NCBI GenBank assembly: GCA_963712165.1 | Contig: CAVQGY010000004.1 | Span: 62,001-126,000, forward strand | DNA length: 64,000 nt | DNA from: B10-G9 sp963712165 | Lineage (GTDB): Bacteria; Chloroflexota; Anaerolineae; Anaerolineales; UBA11858 | Direction of reading: 5' to 3' | Shown: positions 44,470-52,220 of the stretch, piece after piece | Position numbering within the stretch: the first letter of the stretch is position 1 | How the letters are laid out: every line of letters starts with the position of its first letter | Program-made: the position numbers and the translations under genes | Notes under the pieces: generated by a model | What the model saw: only the letters and a program-made list of their open reading frames with translations | What the model was told of the DNA's origin: nothing | Database searches by the model: none

Positions 44470-45948
44470 TCAGTCTAAGAAACCCCGTGTCAGGGCCGAG
44501 TCGATGGATTCGCGGATGGATTGATCGGGATCAGATTTTTTTGGTACCAGTTCCAGGCAGGCGGGGTCGAAATTGTATTCACCCCTCCATTCCAGGTGTT
44601 TTTGGGCGAGTTCCCGGATACTATCCCCGATATACCGCACTTCTTGGTCGGTCATGGTGGGATGGAGGGAAACCCGTATCCAGCCTGGCTTCTTTGAATA
44701 ATCACCTTTATCGATCATAGTAACAATCTCTTTTGACCGTCCAGGGTCGATATGCAGAAGGTAGTGCCCGTATGTGCCAGCACAGGAGCAGCCGCCGCGG
44801 GTTTGGATGCCAAATTTATCGTTGAGCAGCCGGACGCCGAGGTTGAAATGCAAGTCATCGATATAGAATGAGACCACTGCCAGTCTGTCGCGGTGATGCG
44901 GGGCGAGAATGTGCAGGTTAGGAAGAGGAGCGATGATCTCCCAGAGAATATCAAGCAGGTGGTGTTCCCTGGCGAGCATTTGATCGACACCCATTTCCTC
45001 CTTGAGGGAAATACACATAGCTGCCTTGATGGTTTGCAGAAAGGACGGCGTGCCGCCGTCTTCCCGGGCTTCGATATCATCGATGTATTTATGTTCTCCC
45101 CAGGGATTGGTCCAGTCCACTGTGCCGCCCCCAGGGTGGTCTGGTGTTGTTCTATTATATAAAGAGCGATTGAAGATCAGCACGCCGGAGGAGCCGGGTC
45201 CGCCGAGGAATTTATGGGGAGAAAAAAAGATCGCATCCAGATCTCCGCCGGGTATATCAGGATGCATATCGATCTTGACATAGGGAGCCGCACAAGCAAA
45301 GTCGACAAAACAGTAACCGCCTTCCCGGTGCATCAGTTGGGCAATCTGATGGATGGGTGTCCGAATACCTGTCACATTGGAGCAGGCGGAAACTGAGGCG
45401 ATCTTGATATTTCTTTTCTGATATTGATTGAGAAGGTCTTCTAAGGCCTGGAGATCCACCAGTCCATCTTCATCCGGAGGGATGATCACCACTTCGGCAA
45501 TGGTCTCCAACCAGCTGGTCTGGTTAGAGTGGTGTTCCATATGAGTGATGAAAACAACCGGCCGATCCTTTTCCTTGATGCTGGATTGGAAATCGGGATT
45601 GATTTTGAATCCCAGGATTCGCTGGAATTTATTGATCATACCGGTCATCCCGGAACCGCTGGTCAGGATGAGATCGGATGAATTTGCGTTTACATGTTTC
45701 TTGATCAAAGCCTGAGCCCCGTGGTACGCATGGGTCATGGCCATGCCCGTGGTGGTGGTCTCGGTGTGAGTGTTGGCGACCAGGGGCATGATCTCGTTCC
45801 GGAGCCTATCCTCAATAGGAGCGTATAACCTTCCACTGGCTGTCCAATCCGCATAGATCAACGGTTTATCAATCCCGTCCGGAGTAGCCAGGGAAAGGTC
45901 GATGCCAATAATGCCTTCTCGGAACTGATTGTAGAAATCCTCGGTCAT
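44470..45948 (-). CDS. Class-V aminotransferase fold PLP enzyme (cysteine desulfurase-like)
   Basis: 492 residues. Lys246 in FFSPHKFLGGPGSSG is the predicted PLP Schiff-base lysine, TSGSGMTGMINKF binds the PLP phosphate, and HMEHHSNQTSW carries the stacking His. In the small domain a Cys-containing loop RGGCSCAGTYGHYLL stands where cysteine desulfurases hold their active Cys. The enzyme is longer than NifS/SufS/IscS (~400 aa) by a C-terminal extension. Whether it acts on cysteine, selenocysteine or another substrate cannot be told. It starts 2 nt after the P-loop kinase gene. Confidence 0.87.
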   Translation of the reverse strand: MTEDFYNQFREGIIGIDLSLATPDGIDKPLIYADWTASGRLYAPIEDRLRNEIMPLVANTHTETTTTGMAMTHAYHGAQALIKKHVNANSSDLILTSGSGMTGMINKFQRILGFKINPDFQSSIKEKDRPVVFITHMEHHSNQTSWLETIAEVVIIPPDEDGLVDLQALEDLLNQYQKRNIKIASVSACSNVTGIRTPIHQIAQLMHREGGYCFVDFACAAPYVKIDMHPDIPGGDLDAIFFSPHKFLGGPGSSGVLIFNRSLYNRTTPDHPGGGTVDWTNPWGEHKYIDDIEAREDGGTPSFLQTIKAAMCISLKEEMGVDQMLAREHHLLDILWEIIAPLPNLHILAPHHRDRLAVVSFYIDDLHFNLGVRLLNDKFGIQTRGGCSCAGTYGHYLLHIDPGRSKEIVTMIDKGDYSKKPGWIRVSLHPTMTDQEVRYIGDSIRELAQKHLEWRGEYNFDPACLELVPKKSDPDQSIRESIDSALTRGFLD

Positions 45949-45950
45949 AG

Positions 45951-46517
45951 TTACTCCACTCCTGTCCCCTCTGCGTATAAAGCCTTCGGATCCAGGCGGA
46001 CTGCTTCCAAGAATCCCACCGTTTCCGCCGGGCAGCGCAAGCGGATAAATCGGATATGGTCGAATTCTGGGGACGCTATAGTTTTTATTATATTCCTACT
46101 TCTTCTTTTATATGTAGTGATCGTCCAGAGTACAATCGATTCTTTGCTGAACAACATCCGCAGGCTTTCTCGATTTCCTGTGCCCGGCCAAAGCTCCTCT
46201 TTAGATACAAGCCTTTGTGTGGCCCGGGATACTGCCTGGAAGACTGTCCGCAGGAAGCTGAAATCAAGCCAGATCACTACCTCAACCCGCTCCCATTTGA
46301 CCATAGTTGTCCTGGAGTAATTACCATCCAGGACCCAGTGGTCACCTTCCAGGACTTTGGCCAGCCTGGAAAAGAAGATCTCATCATCGGCAGCTGTCCA
46401 ATTTGGGCCCCAGAAGATGGCATCCATCTCAATAAAAGGGATTTTTAAGATCTCGGCCAGCTGGCGACCGAAGGTGGTCTTCCCGCTACCGCTTGTACCA
46501 ATGACGTTTATTCTCAA
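45951..46517 (-). CDS. P-loop kinase-like protein (adenylate kinase/FlaR-like)
   Basis: About 188 residues. INVIGTSGSGKTTFGRQLAEIL is a Walker A P-loop at the very N terminus, followed by IPFIEMDAIFWGPNW and HWVLDGNYS, the pattern of the DNA-topology-modulation/FlaR-like nucleotide kinase family; the real substrate is unknown. The open frame extends upstream to 46622 but would run through the terminator at 46571-46606, so I place the start at the TTG at 46517, two codons before the conserved strand. It is joined to the aminotransferase gene by a 2-nt gap. Confidence 0.8.
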   Translation of the reverse strand: MRINVIGTSGSGKTTFGRQLAEILKIPFIEMDAIFWGPNWTAADDEIFFSRLAKVLEGDHWVLDGNYSRTTMVKWERVEVVIWLDFSFLRTVFQAVSRATQRLVSKEELWPGTGNRESLRMLFSKESIVLWTITTYKRRSRNIIKTIASPEFDHIRFIRLRCPAETVGFLEAVRLDPKALYAEGTGVE

Positions 46518-46570
46518 CAGGTTTGCCTTTGTGCTGATTGTCTGTGTTAGGGTTAATTCTAGCTTAATAC

Positions 46571-46606
46571 AAAAAAATGCGCCGCGGGGGTGTCCCGGGC
46601 GCATTT
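46571..46606 (-). terminator. Rho-independent terminator of the peroxiredoxin gene
   Basis: On the minus strand AAATGCGCC (46606-46598) pairs with GGCGCATTT (46583-46575), followed by a run of seven T (46577-46571). It lies 19 nt after the peroxiredoxin stop. Confidence 0.85.
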
Positions 46607-46624
46607 CTGTACTATTGATCACTT

Positions 46625-47326
46625 TCAGGGTTTCCAGATTTCCCAGACCTTGCCTACCAGGTCAGGTCCTGGGGTGAGAGTGAGGTCACCCGGCTCCCAA
46701 CCAGAAGGAGTAACCTCGCCAGTAGCGGCCACATGCTGGAAAGCTTTCACCTGTCGGAGCAGCTCTGCCGGGTTGCGGCCTACTTCAGGGGTGAGCACTT
46801 CCATGGCCCGGATGATAAAGTCGGGGTCAATGATAAACCGTCCCCGGATATCCACACCTGCTGCTTCATCATAAACACCGTAGGCTGATCCGATTTTCCC
46901 GCCACCATCAGAAACCATTGGGAAGGGCACTCCACCATCGACCATCTTGGATAATTCCTCTTCCTGCCAGACCTTGTGTACAAATCGGCTGTCTGTGCTG
47001 ATGGATAACACTTCGACATCTAATGCCTTGAACTCGTTATAAAGGGCAGCGACCGCTGCCAATTCAGTCGGTCAAACGTATGTAAAATCCCCAGGATAAA
47101 AACAGAGCACAATCCACTTGCCCTTGTAATCGGATAGTCTGACCGGGCTAAAACCTTTGTCTGCGATAAACGCACTGGCTTCAAAATCTATTGCAGCTTT
47201 GCCAACTCTTGCTAGCATCTTTCTCACCTCCTGGATGACACCAGATTCCGAGCCCTCTTCCGGCCCGGTTTTACCGGTAATGGGACCTACAACGGGTTTG
47301 ACACATCCGTCCTTCAATTTGGACAT
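46625..47326 (-). CDS. Selenocysteine-containing peroxiredoxin (AhpC/Prx family), TGA read as Sec85
   Basis: One continuous 233-residue frame interrupted only by TGA at 47074-47072. On each side the sequence reads CFYPGDFTYV-TGA-PTELAAVAALYNEF, so the TGA stands exactly at the peroxidatic cysteine of the family motif FYPxDFTFVCPTEL. A SECIS-like hairpin follows (47045-47060). The thioredoxin fold continues normally (EVLSISTDSRFVHKVW, FPMVSDGGGKIGSAYGVYDE, RGRFIIDPDFIIR). The usual C-terminal resolving site CPxxW is TPSGW here, so the resolving Cys is missing; Cys8 in an N-terminal extension of ~45 residues and Cys75 are the only cysteines. AAGGAGA precedes the ATG. It reduces peroxides; Sec raises its reactivity. 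A standard caller would report two fragments. Confidence 0.87.
47045..47074 (-). promoter_or_regulatory. UGA-Sec codon and bacterial SECIS-like hairpin inside the peroxiredoxin gene
   Basis: After TGA (47074-47072) there are 17 nt and then the loop GGTC (47054-47051), closed by a perfect 6-bp stem GGCAGC/GCTGCC (47060-47055 and 47050-47045). Bacterial SECIS elements lie directly after the UGA, with the apical loop starting in the range of about 16-37 nt and carrying G (often GGU) at its start; this one fits. It would bind SelB and deliver Sec-tRNA. Confidence 0.8.
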
Positions 47327-47371
47327 ATTATCTCCTTGTTAGAAATACTATGGAGAGGGTAGATATTACCC

Positions 47372-47399
47372 ATTATACTATTGGGCGGAATTTGTGACA
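47372..47399 (-). promoter_or_regulatory. Putative promoter of the peroxiredoxin gene
   Basis: On the minus strand TGTCAC (47399-47394), 16 nt, then TATAAT (47377-47372). The start codon follows 45 nt after the -10 box. Confidence 0.5.
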
Positions 47400-47512
47400 G
47401 GAAGACTGGAATATTTTAAGATTTACTATGAGGTATCAGCTCATTCCACCCTTCGATAGCAGGTAATTTTGGTCATTTGGCTCTGGTCCCCAAGCGTGGA
47501 TGGCATTCTATG

Positions 47513-47908
47513 TCAGCTGGATTTCCAGGACCCCCTGAGCAACTCTAACAGGCCGACTCCCAGGACCAGGAGATCCACCAGCCACAGCAATATCCGTCCT
47601 CCTACTGGCAGAACCAGGTCGTTCCGCAGCAGCCAGATCAGCAAGACCCCACCTCCACAGAGATTGATAGCAATTGCCCCTGCAATTCCTAATCCCCGGA
47701 TCTCAGCATGACCAAAACGCCATTCCAGAAGCAAGGCTAGACCAATCCCGAGGAGCACAGCTCCGAGAATGGAAGTGTAAAAGTAGGAAACGGGAGCAGG
47801 AAGACCCAATTGAGAAGGGATTCCTAAAGGGTAAAGCAGCAGGATGATTCCCAGGATCAGGTTGATCACGGCATCCAGAGCCAACAGGAATCGCAGTTTG
47901 GTCTTCAT
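47513..47908 (-). CDS. Small membrane protein, four predicted helices
   Basis: 131 residues with four hydrophobic stretches: FLLALDAVINLILGIILLLY, FYTSILGAVLLGIGLALLL, IAGAIAINLCGGGVLLIWLL and ILLWLVDLLVLGVGLLELL. It begins MKTKLRFLLALDA. I see no motif that identifies a function; the pattern resembles generic DUF-type four-helix membrane proteins of bacteria. It stands alone between the peroxiredoxin promoter and the membrane protein upstream. Confidence 0.72.
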   Translation of the reverse strand: MKTKLRFLLALDAVINLILGIILLLYPLGIPSQLGLPAPVSYFYTSILGAVLLGIGLALLLEWRFGHAEIRGLGIAGAIAINLCGGGVLLIWLLRNDLVLPVGGRILLWLVDLLVLGVGLLELLRGSWKSS

Positions 47909-47979
47909 ATAAACCTCCTGCTAGCTATTGTAGCATCCGGGCGATTTTGGGAGAGGATCAATCCATGCTGAATAAACTA

Positions 47980-48483
47980 TCACTCGAGGCTTGAATCCTT
48001 TAACAGATTCGGGAAAGGATTCTGAATAATCCTATTCTTGGTTCTCCGGGGACTAGTGTGTTTGGCTTTCACCGCGGTGAGGGTAAAACTCCATCTCTGG
48101 TTGATCCAAATCGGGAATCCGATTCCGATCCCGATTCCAGCTAGAGGAGGCAGGGCCAGGTGAAGGGGGTAAGGTGCTCCCTGCCAGACCAGGGTAATAT
48201 ATACCAGAACAGAGCCAAAAAGGTAAATGCCGCATACCAACAGACCTGTGATGAACCCCCAATTCTTCCTGTTAATAATGCCATAAGCTGCCAGGATGGA
48301 AAGGGGTCCGGTGATAACAAGGTCAGCCCAGGGAACGAGAGCGGTCAGCAGATCGTCCTGCTGATAAAGTGGTCCATCTCCCCAGGTATATACTGCACCA
48401 ACGATGGCAAAGACCCCTGTAGATAAGAAAATCCAGGTTATGAATTTTATGGCTTTGTCATTTTGATTCACGAATAATCCCAT
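47980..48483 (-). CDS. Membrane protein of unknown function
   Basis: About 167 residues from ATG 48483 (MGLFVNQNDKAIKFITWIFL) with four membrane helices and a basic C-terminal tail (KAKHTSPRRTKNRIIQNP). The frame is open back to a GTG at 48594, whose GTGA overlaps the stop of the protease gene upstream; that longer form would add 37 mostly polar residues and would cross the small hairpin CCTGAAAA/TTTTCAGG just before the ATG. I prefer the shorter form but cannot exclude coupling. Confidence 0.65.
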   Translation of the reverse strand: MGLFVNQNDKAIKFITWIFLSTGVFAIVGAVYTWGDGPLYQQDDLLTALVPWADLVITGPLSILAAYGIINRKNWGFITGLLVCGIYLFGSVLVYITLVWQGAPYPLHLALPPLAGIGIGIGFPIWINQRWSFTLTAVKAKHTSPRRTKNRIIQNPFPNLLKDSSLE

Positions 48484-48590
48484 TTCCTGAAAAGTTGTTT
48501 TCAGGAATATATACGGAATTATTCGACAACCGTTGCATTGTTTGGTGATTAAGCTGGCACGCTTGTGATAACCTAAAAAATTTATGGAAA

Positions 48591-49439
48591 TCACTCTTTA
48601 AGTGAGGAGGACTCAGCTGATAGGCTGTTTTTAGTTGAGAAGCGTCCCAGGACGAATAAAAGCGAAACTGCACCTGCTGCCATTAACAGCACAAAGATCA
48701 GGTGTTTCAATGTCCCCGGGGCATAAGCAAAGATATCAAAACTCAGATTCGCGGTGGTATGCAGCAATGCTGCCGCCATGATACTGCGATTATTCCCGTA
48801 ATAACACCAGGCGGAGTAGATCGCACTGGAAACCACGAAAACGACAAAAACCAGGAAGTCTGTACCAAATCCCATTTTGATCTGGTTGCTGCCCACAACC
48901 CAGAAAAGAGGCAGGTGCCAAATAGTATGGAACAAGCCTGTTAAAAGCGCACTGACTGGAACTGAGAACAAACCTCCCAATTTCTCCTGGAGATAGCCCC
49001 GCCAGCCAATTTCCTCTACGCCTGCCTGCAGAAAGTAGAGAAATATGATCAGGGGAATGGTATTGGGCTGGGCAATTAGCTCTTCCAGAAATGGGGAGTC
49101 CGGGATCGGGGCGTCGAAGAGTTGGGAGATCCCGATGGCCCCAGCATGCAGGGCTGGCCAAAGAGCCAGGATGATCAAGATCCAGTAAGGCCGGATCCTG
49201 CGGAGCCCGTAGATCCGATTCTGGAAATCCTGGAAATCATGCTTCTCCCTGTTGATGAAGGTAAGGATGATTGCTGTTAAACCTGGCCCAAATGCGCCCA
49301 CCAACATGCCAACCAATAATAAAGGGGTGGATTGGTAATCCCTCCCGGTGCACGCAACCGGGATCCAGATGGACCAGGAGATCGCAAAACCAACCAGCAG
49401 GAATACCCAGGGAAACCTTCTGGATCGTTGTGAGATCAT
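48591..49439 (-). CDS. CPBP family intramembrane metalloprotease (CAAX protease/bacteriocin-processing type)
   Basis: 282 residues with about eight membrane helices. The family motifs are EEIGWRGYLQEKL (EExxxR, catalytic glutamates), GLFHTIWHLPLFW (metal-binding His) and AALLHTTANLSF (HxxxN-type). Members process peptides, toxins or signalling proteins in the membrane; the substrate is unknown here. The start overlaps the stop of the upstream membrane protein by 4 bp (ATGA). Confidence 0.9.
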   Translation of the reverse strand: MISQRSRRFPWVFLLVGFAISWSIWIPVACTGRDYQSTPLLLVGMLVGAFGPGLTAIILTFINREKHDFQDFQNRIYGLRRIRPYWILIILALWPALHAGAIGISQLFDAPIPDSPFLEELIAQPNTIPLIIFLYFLQAGVEEIGWRGYLQEKLGGLFSVPVSALLTGLFHTIWHLPLFWVVGSNQIKMGFGTDFLVFVVFVVSSAIYSAWCYYGNNRSIMAAALLHTTANLSFDIFAYAPGTLKHLIFVLLMAAGAVSLLFVLGRFSTKNSLSAESSSLKE

Positions 49440-49840
49440 TCTTGGGGCAGGGTTGTTTTTTCCGTTTTAGGCTCTCGTCTTCGCAGGCCAACAAAGCCCC
49501 CCAGACCAGCAAATACGAACGAGAGCACAATAATGCCGAGGACAATAATATCCAGTCCTAAAAGAGAGTATGCCGAAGCCCCTCCGACCAGAAAGCCATT
49601 GAAAGCTGCGAACCATACATCCTCAGAGTCCATCACCCTGGTGGTGATCAACCCTCCCACGAACAAGCCGATCAAACCTGCAATGATCCCGGTGATCAGC
49701 TGGTAGCGAGGTGATAGATCCCCGGCCAACCAAAGAATATAAAGGATAGCCTGGGCAGTGGATAATGTGCCCAGAAAGGACAGGAACCCTGCTATGATAA
49801 TACGCATGATTGAGGTGGTTTTTGTCATAACATTAATCAT
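49436..49840 (-). CDS. Small membrane protein upstream of CPBP protease
   Basis: 134 residues with four hydrophobic segments (IIIAGFLSFLGTLSTAQAILYILW; LITGIIAGLIGLFVGGLI; VWFAAFNGFLVGGASAYSLL; IIVLGIIVLSFVFAGLGGFVGL) and a polar C terminus ending TTLPQE. The true start may be the ATG at 49828 (MTKTTSIMR). It is translationally coupled to the protease gene. No family recognised; a partner or substrate of the protease is possible but unproven. Confidence 0.72.
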   Translation of the reverse strand: MINVMTKTTSIMRIIIAGFLSFLGTLSTAQAILYILWLAGDLSPRYQLITGIIAGLIGLFVGGLITTRVMDSEDVWFAAFNGFLVGGASAYSLLGLDIIVLGIIVLSFVFAGLGGFVGLRRREPKTEKTTLPQE

Positions 49841-49872
49841 AAACGATTTTTCTAAAGAATTAGATGAATTTA

Positions 49873-50409
49873 TTATGGGTTGTTTTCCCCTTCTCGGTCA
49901 AGGAAAGACTGGTAATCCGGGGGCATTGGCAGATTGAATTTATCACATACCAGCCGGACGTCGTGATAATCATTCACATCCAGGTTGTATCCAGTATGGT
50001 AATCAACCAGGATCTCGGGCGGGATGCAGCGAACCTGGATGCCCTCGATCTGGCCAAGGCCCTGCAGAGCATCCCAGGTGTATTTCACCCCGTAGACATG
50101 GTTCTTTTCCTCATCAAAACTGCAGGAGTGGATATCAATTAGATGGCCGGCATTGTTCCCATAAACGAAATTGCATTCCCAACTGTCATTCCGAGGGACA
50201 ATATCATAACCCTGAGCTTCAAGCAGGACTCGAATAGCTGGCACATCTTTGTGGAAGACAGCTACATCCAGGTCATCGTGAGGGCGGGATTGATAACCCA
50301 GCAGCGCATCCACAGCCCAACCGCCATCAATGATGACTTCAATGCCCTGGTCGTTCAATCGTCGCACTAAATCCAATACAACTTCTGACGGCATATCTGT
50401 TTTTGGCAT
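49873..50409 (-). CDS. Nucleotidyltransferase of the aminoglycoside/lincosamide-resistance type (LnuA/Aminoglyc_resit-like)
   Basis: 178 residues. IDGGWAVDALLGYQSRPHDDLDVAV is the nucleotidyltransferase core (GGW and the Asp-x-Asp metal site) of the family that includes lincosamide nucleotidyltransferases and stand-alone housekeeping homologues. The C-terminal half (YNLDVNDYHDVRLVCDKFNL) is the usual helical cap. Chromosomal homologues are frequent in environmental bacteria and often do not confer resistance, so a resistance role is not implied. Confidence 0.82.
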   Translation of the reverse strand: MPKTDMPSEVVLDLVRRLNDQGIEVIIDGGWAVDALLGYQSRPHDDLDVAVFHKDVPAIRVLLEAQGYDIVPRNDSWECNFVYGNNAGHLIDIHSCSFDEEKNHVYGVKYTWDALQGLGQIEGIQVRCIPPEILVDYHTGYNLDVNDYHDVRLVCDKFNLPMPPDYQSFLDREGENNP

Positions 50410-50507
50410 GGCTTAATTCTAATGGCACCTGCTGTATTTTGAAAATATATCTTGGGCACAGGCAGATCTATCTGTAAAATTGGCTTTGGAACCTTTTGAT
50501 TAATTAA

Positions 50508-50540
50508 AAAGAACGGGCCGCACATAACTGACGCGGCCCG
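50508..50540 (-). terminator. Rho-independent terminator of the fix operon
   Basis: On the minus strand CGGGCCGC (50540-50533) pairs with GCGGCCCG (50521-50514), followed by TTCTTTTTAATTAA. It lies 29 nt after the fixX stop. Confidence 0.85.
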
Positions 50541-50568
50541 ATATTTTGCTGGTCTGTGATGAACAGAC

Positions 50569-50889
50569 TTATCCAAATTTATAAGATACGCCGAAACCGC
50601 CCCGGGGGTTTTTCCAGGATACGTTCAGGTAAGGGCAGAGCACCCGGCAGGTGCCGCATTCCACGCAGCTTTGTACAGCGATTTGCACCGTGCGGCCGTC
50701 CTGGGGACGGTAGGCACCAACTGGACAAAAATCAATGCAAGGCTGATTTTCACAGGCTATGCAAACATCTCGATCGATTATTGACAGGTGCAGCTCTTTC
50801 TCGTCGGTGAAATACTTGAGGGACATCAGCATATCGTCTACATAAACCTGGGGAAGCTCGCGCTTGTTTTCAGTTTTATTCTTGGTCAT
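50569..50889 (-). CDS. fixX: Ferredoxin-like protein FixX
   Basis: 106 residues with two [4Fe-4S] motifs, CIACENQPCIDFCP and CVECGTCRVLCP, typical of the ferredoxin that partners the FixC flavoprotein. It is last in the fixA-fixB-fixC-fixX order, 14 nt after fixC. It passes electrons between FixC and the quinone pool or ferredoxin in the FixABCX complex. Confidence 0.92.
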   Translation of the reverse strand: MTKNKTENKRELPQVYVDDMLMSLKYFTDEKELHLSIIDRDVCIACENQPCIDFCPVGAYRPQDGRTVQIAVQSCVECGTCRVLCPYLNVSWKNPRGGFGVSYKFG

Positions 50890-50903
50890 AAGAGCTTTCC
50901 TTT

Positions 50904-52220
50904 TTAGATACCGGTAACTGCCCTGCCGAATGCGATGATATCTCCGACTGCTTTGAGCAGAGGGCGGCGATTGGTCAGGGACCGGAATATATCCTTGTAT
51001 AAACTTTCCTTGGGCTTGCCAAATCCAGTGAAGAACATACCCAGGGCATCATTCAAGAAGGCCGGGTAGATATCCATAAACTCAGGATGGTTCTCTAAGA
51101 ATGCGGACATTTTGCGGTACTGCTTGAGATCTTTGAGTACAAAGGTCTCACTCAGCCGCTGCTGATATCCGGCAAGGGTGTTGGCAGAAAAATCACTCTT
51201 CTGATGGGCTTCAATCGCGGTCAGGGCTGCTTGTTTACCGGCAGTGATGGCCATATTGGTGCCTTCCCAATGAACGGCATTGACCATAGAAGCTGCATCA
51301 CCGGCGACCATCGCGCCGCCAGTGTACAATTTCGGCATTGTGGTCCATCCGCCTTCCGGGATCAAATGGGCGCCATATTCCATCAGCTGACCGTCTTTGA
51401 CAATAGGAGCAATGGAAGGATGTTCCAGGTAGCGCTGAAGCAGTTCATAAGGTTTGATCTGGGTTTTCTGGAGAGCATCCAGGGTTACGCCAACCCCAAG
51501 GGAAAGGGCACTGGTGGTGGTGTATAAGAAACCTAATCCGGGCATGCCCATCGATACATCCCCTACCACTGAGATGGCCATACCATGTTTGCTGTCTGGC
51601 AACCCGAGGCGGGCGTTGATATCTTTGGCAGGAATAGAGATCAGCTGCTTGACTGCCAGAGCGGTTTTGGAGATCTTTAAGTCATGGTCGATCAGCCCTA
51701 ATTTCTGGGTCAGTAAGTTATTAACTCCTTCGCAGATGATCACAACCGGAGCATATACATCACCTTCCGGGCGGTCTGTTTTTACACCGATCACCTGTCC
51801 ATTATCATAGATGAAATCAGTTACCAGCGTCTTGGGGATGAAAAATGCTCCTTCGGCCGCGGCCTGTTCAGCCCACCAAGGATCAAACTCTGCCCTGAGA
51901 GCCACATAAGCATCGATGGGATCGTTGTTGATATGGCCATCATGCACAGTGGCTTTGACCATTCCGTCCTCGGATAGAAACCAGAATCCGGTTTCGGTGA
52001 TAGGCCTCTCAAGGGGAGGTTTGCGGTCAAAGAAATCGGGATAAATCTCCTGCAGGGCGTGCGTGTAAACCGCACCTCCAAAATAGTTTTTCGCGCCAGG
52101 TTTCTGCCCTCGTTCAATGACTCCAACTTTCAGGCCTTCCCGGGCGGCAATAGCAGCCGCGGTGGATCCAGCCATTCCGGCGCCGACAACAATTACATCA
52201 AATTGAATCTTTTCACTCAT
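50904..52220 (-). CDS. fixC: FAD-dependent oxidoreductase FixC (ETF:quinone oxidoreductase-like)
   Basis: 438 residues. DVIVVGAGMAGSTAAAIAAREG is the FAD Rossmann motif, followed by KVGVIERG, and GGAMVAGDAASMVNAVHWEGTNMAI is the C-terminal FAD-binding motif of the ETF-QO/FixC family. It is the flavoprotein that passes bifurcated electrons to quinone. The start overlaps fixB's stop (ATGA). Confidence 0.94.
   Translation of the reverse strand: MSEKIQFDVIVVGAGMAGSTAAAIAAREGLKVGVIERGQKPGAKNYFGGAVYTHALQEIYPDFFDRKPPLERPITETGFWFLSEDGMVKATVHDGHINNDPIDAYVALRAEFDPWWAEQAAAEGAFFIPKTLVTDFIYDNGQVIGVKTDRPEGDVYAPVVIICEGVNNLLTQKLGLIDHDLKISKTALAVKQLISIPAKDINARLGLPDSKHGMAISVVGDVSMGMPGLGFLYTTTSALSLGVGVTLDALQKTQIKPYELLQRYLEHPSIAPIVKDGQLMEYGAHLIPEGGWTTMPKLYTGGAMVAGDAASMVNAVHWEGTNMAITAGKQAALTAIEAHQKSDFSANTLAGYQQRLSETFVLKDLKQYRKMSAFLENHPEFMDIYPAFLNDALGMFFTGFGKPKESLYKDIFRSLTNRRPLLKAVGDIIAFGRAVTGI

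Noticed and set aside
46518..46622. Longer N terminus for the P-loop kinase.
   Set aside because: It would place the rho-independent terminator of the peroxiredoxin gene inside the coding sequence, ahead of a P-loop that normally starts the protein.
46625..47326. Peroxiredoxin as two genes or as a frameshift.
   Set aside because: Both halves are in the same frame, 264 nt apart in phase, separated by a single TGA; there is no indel. Reading through the TGA restores the family motif exactly.
49873..50409. An acquired antibiotic-resistance gene.
   Set aside because: The nucleotidyltransferase motif is present, but there is no mobile element, integron site or composition shift nearby; chromosomal homologues commonly have no resistance role.
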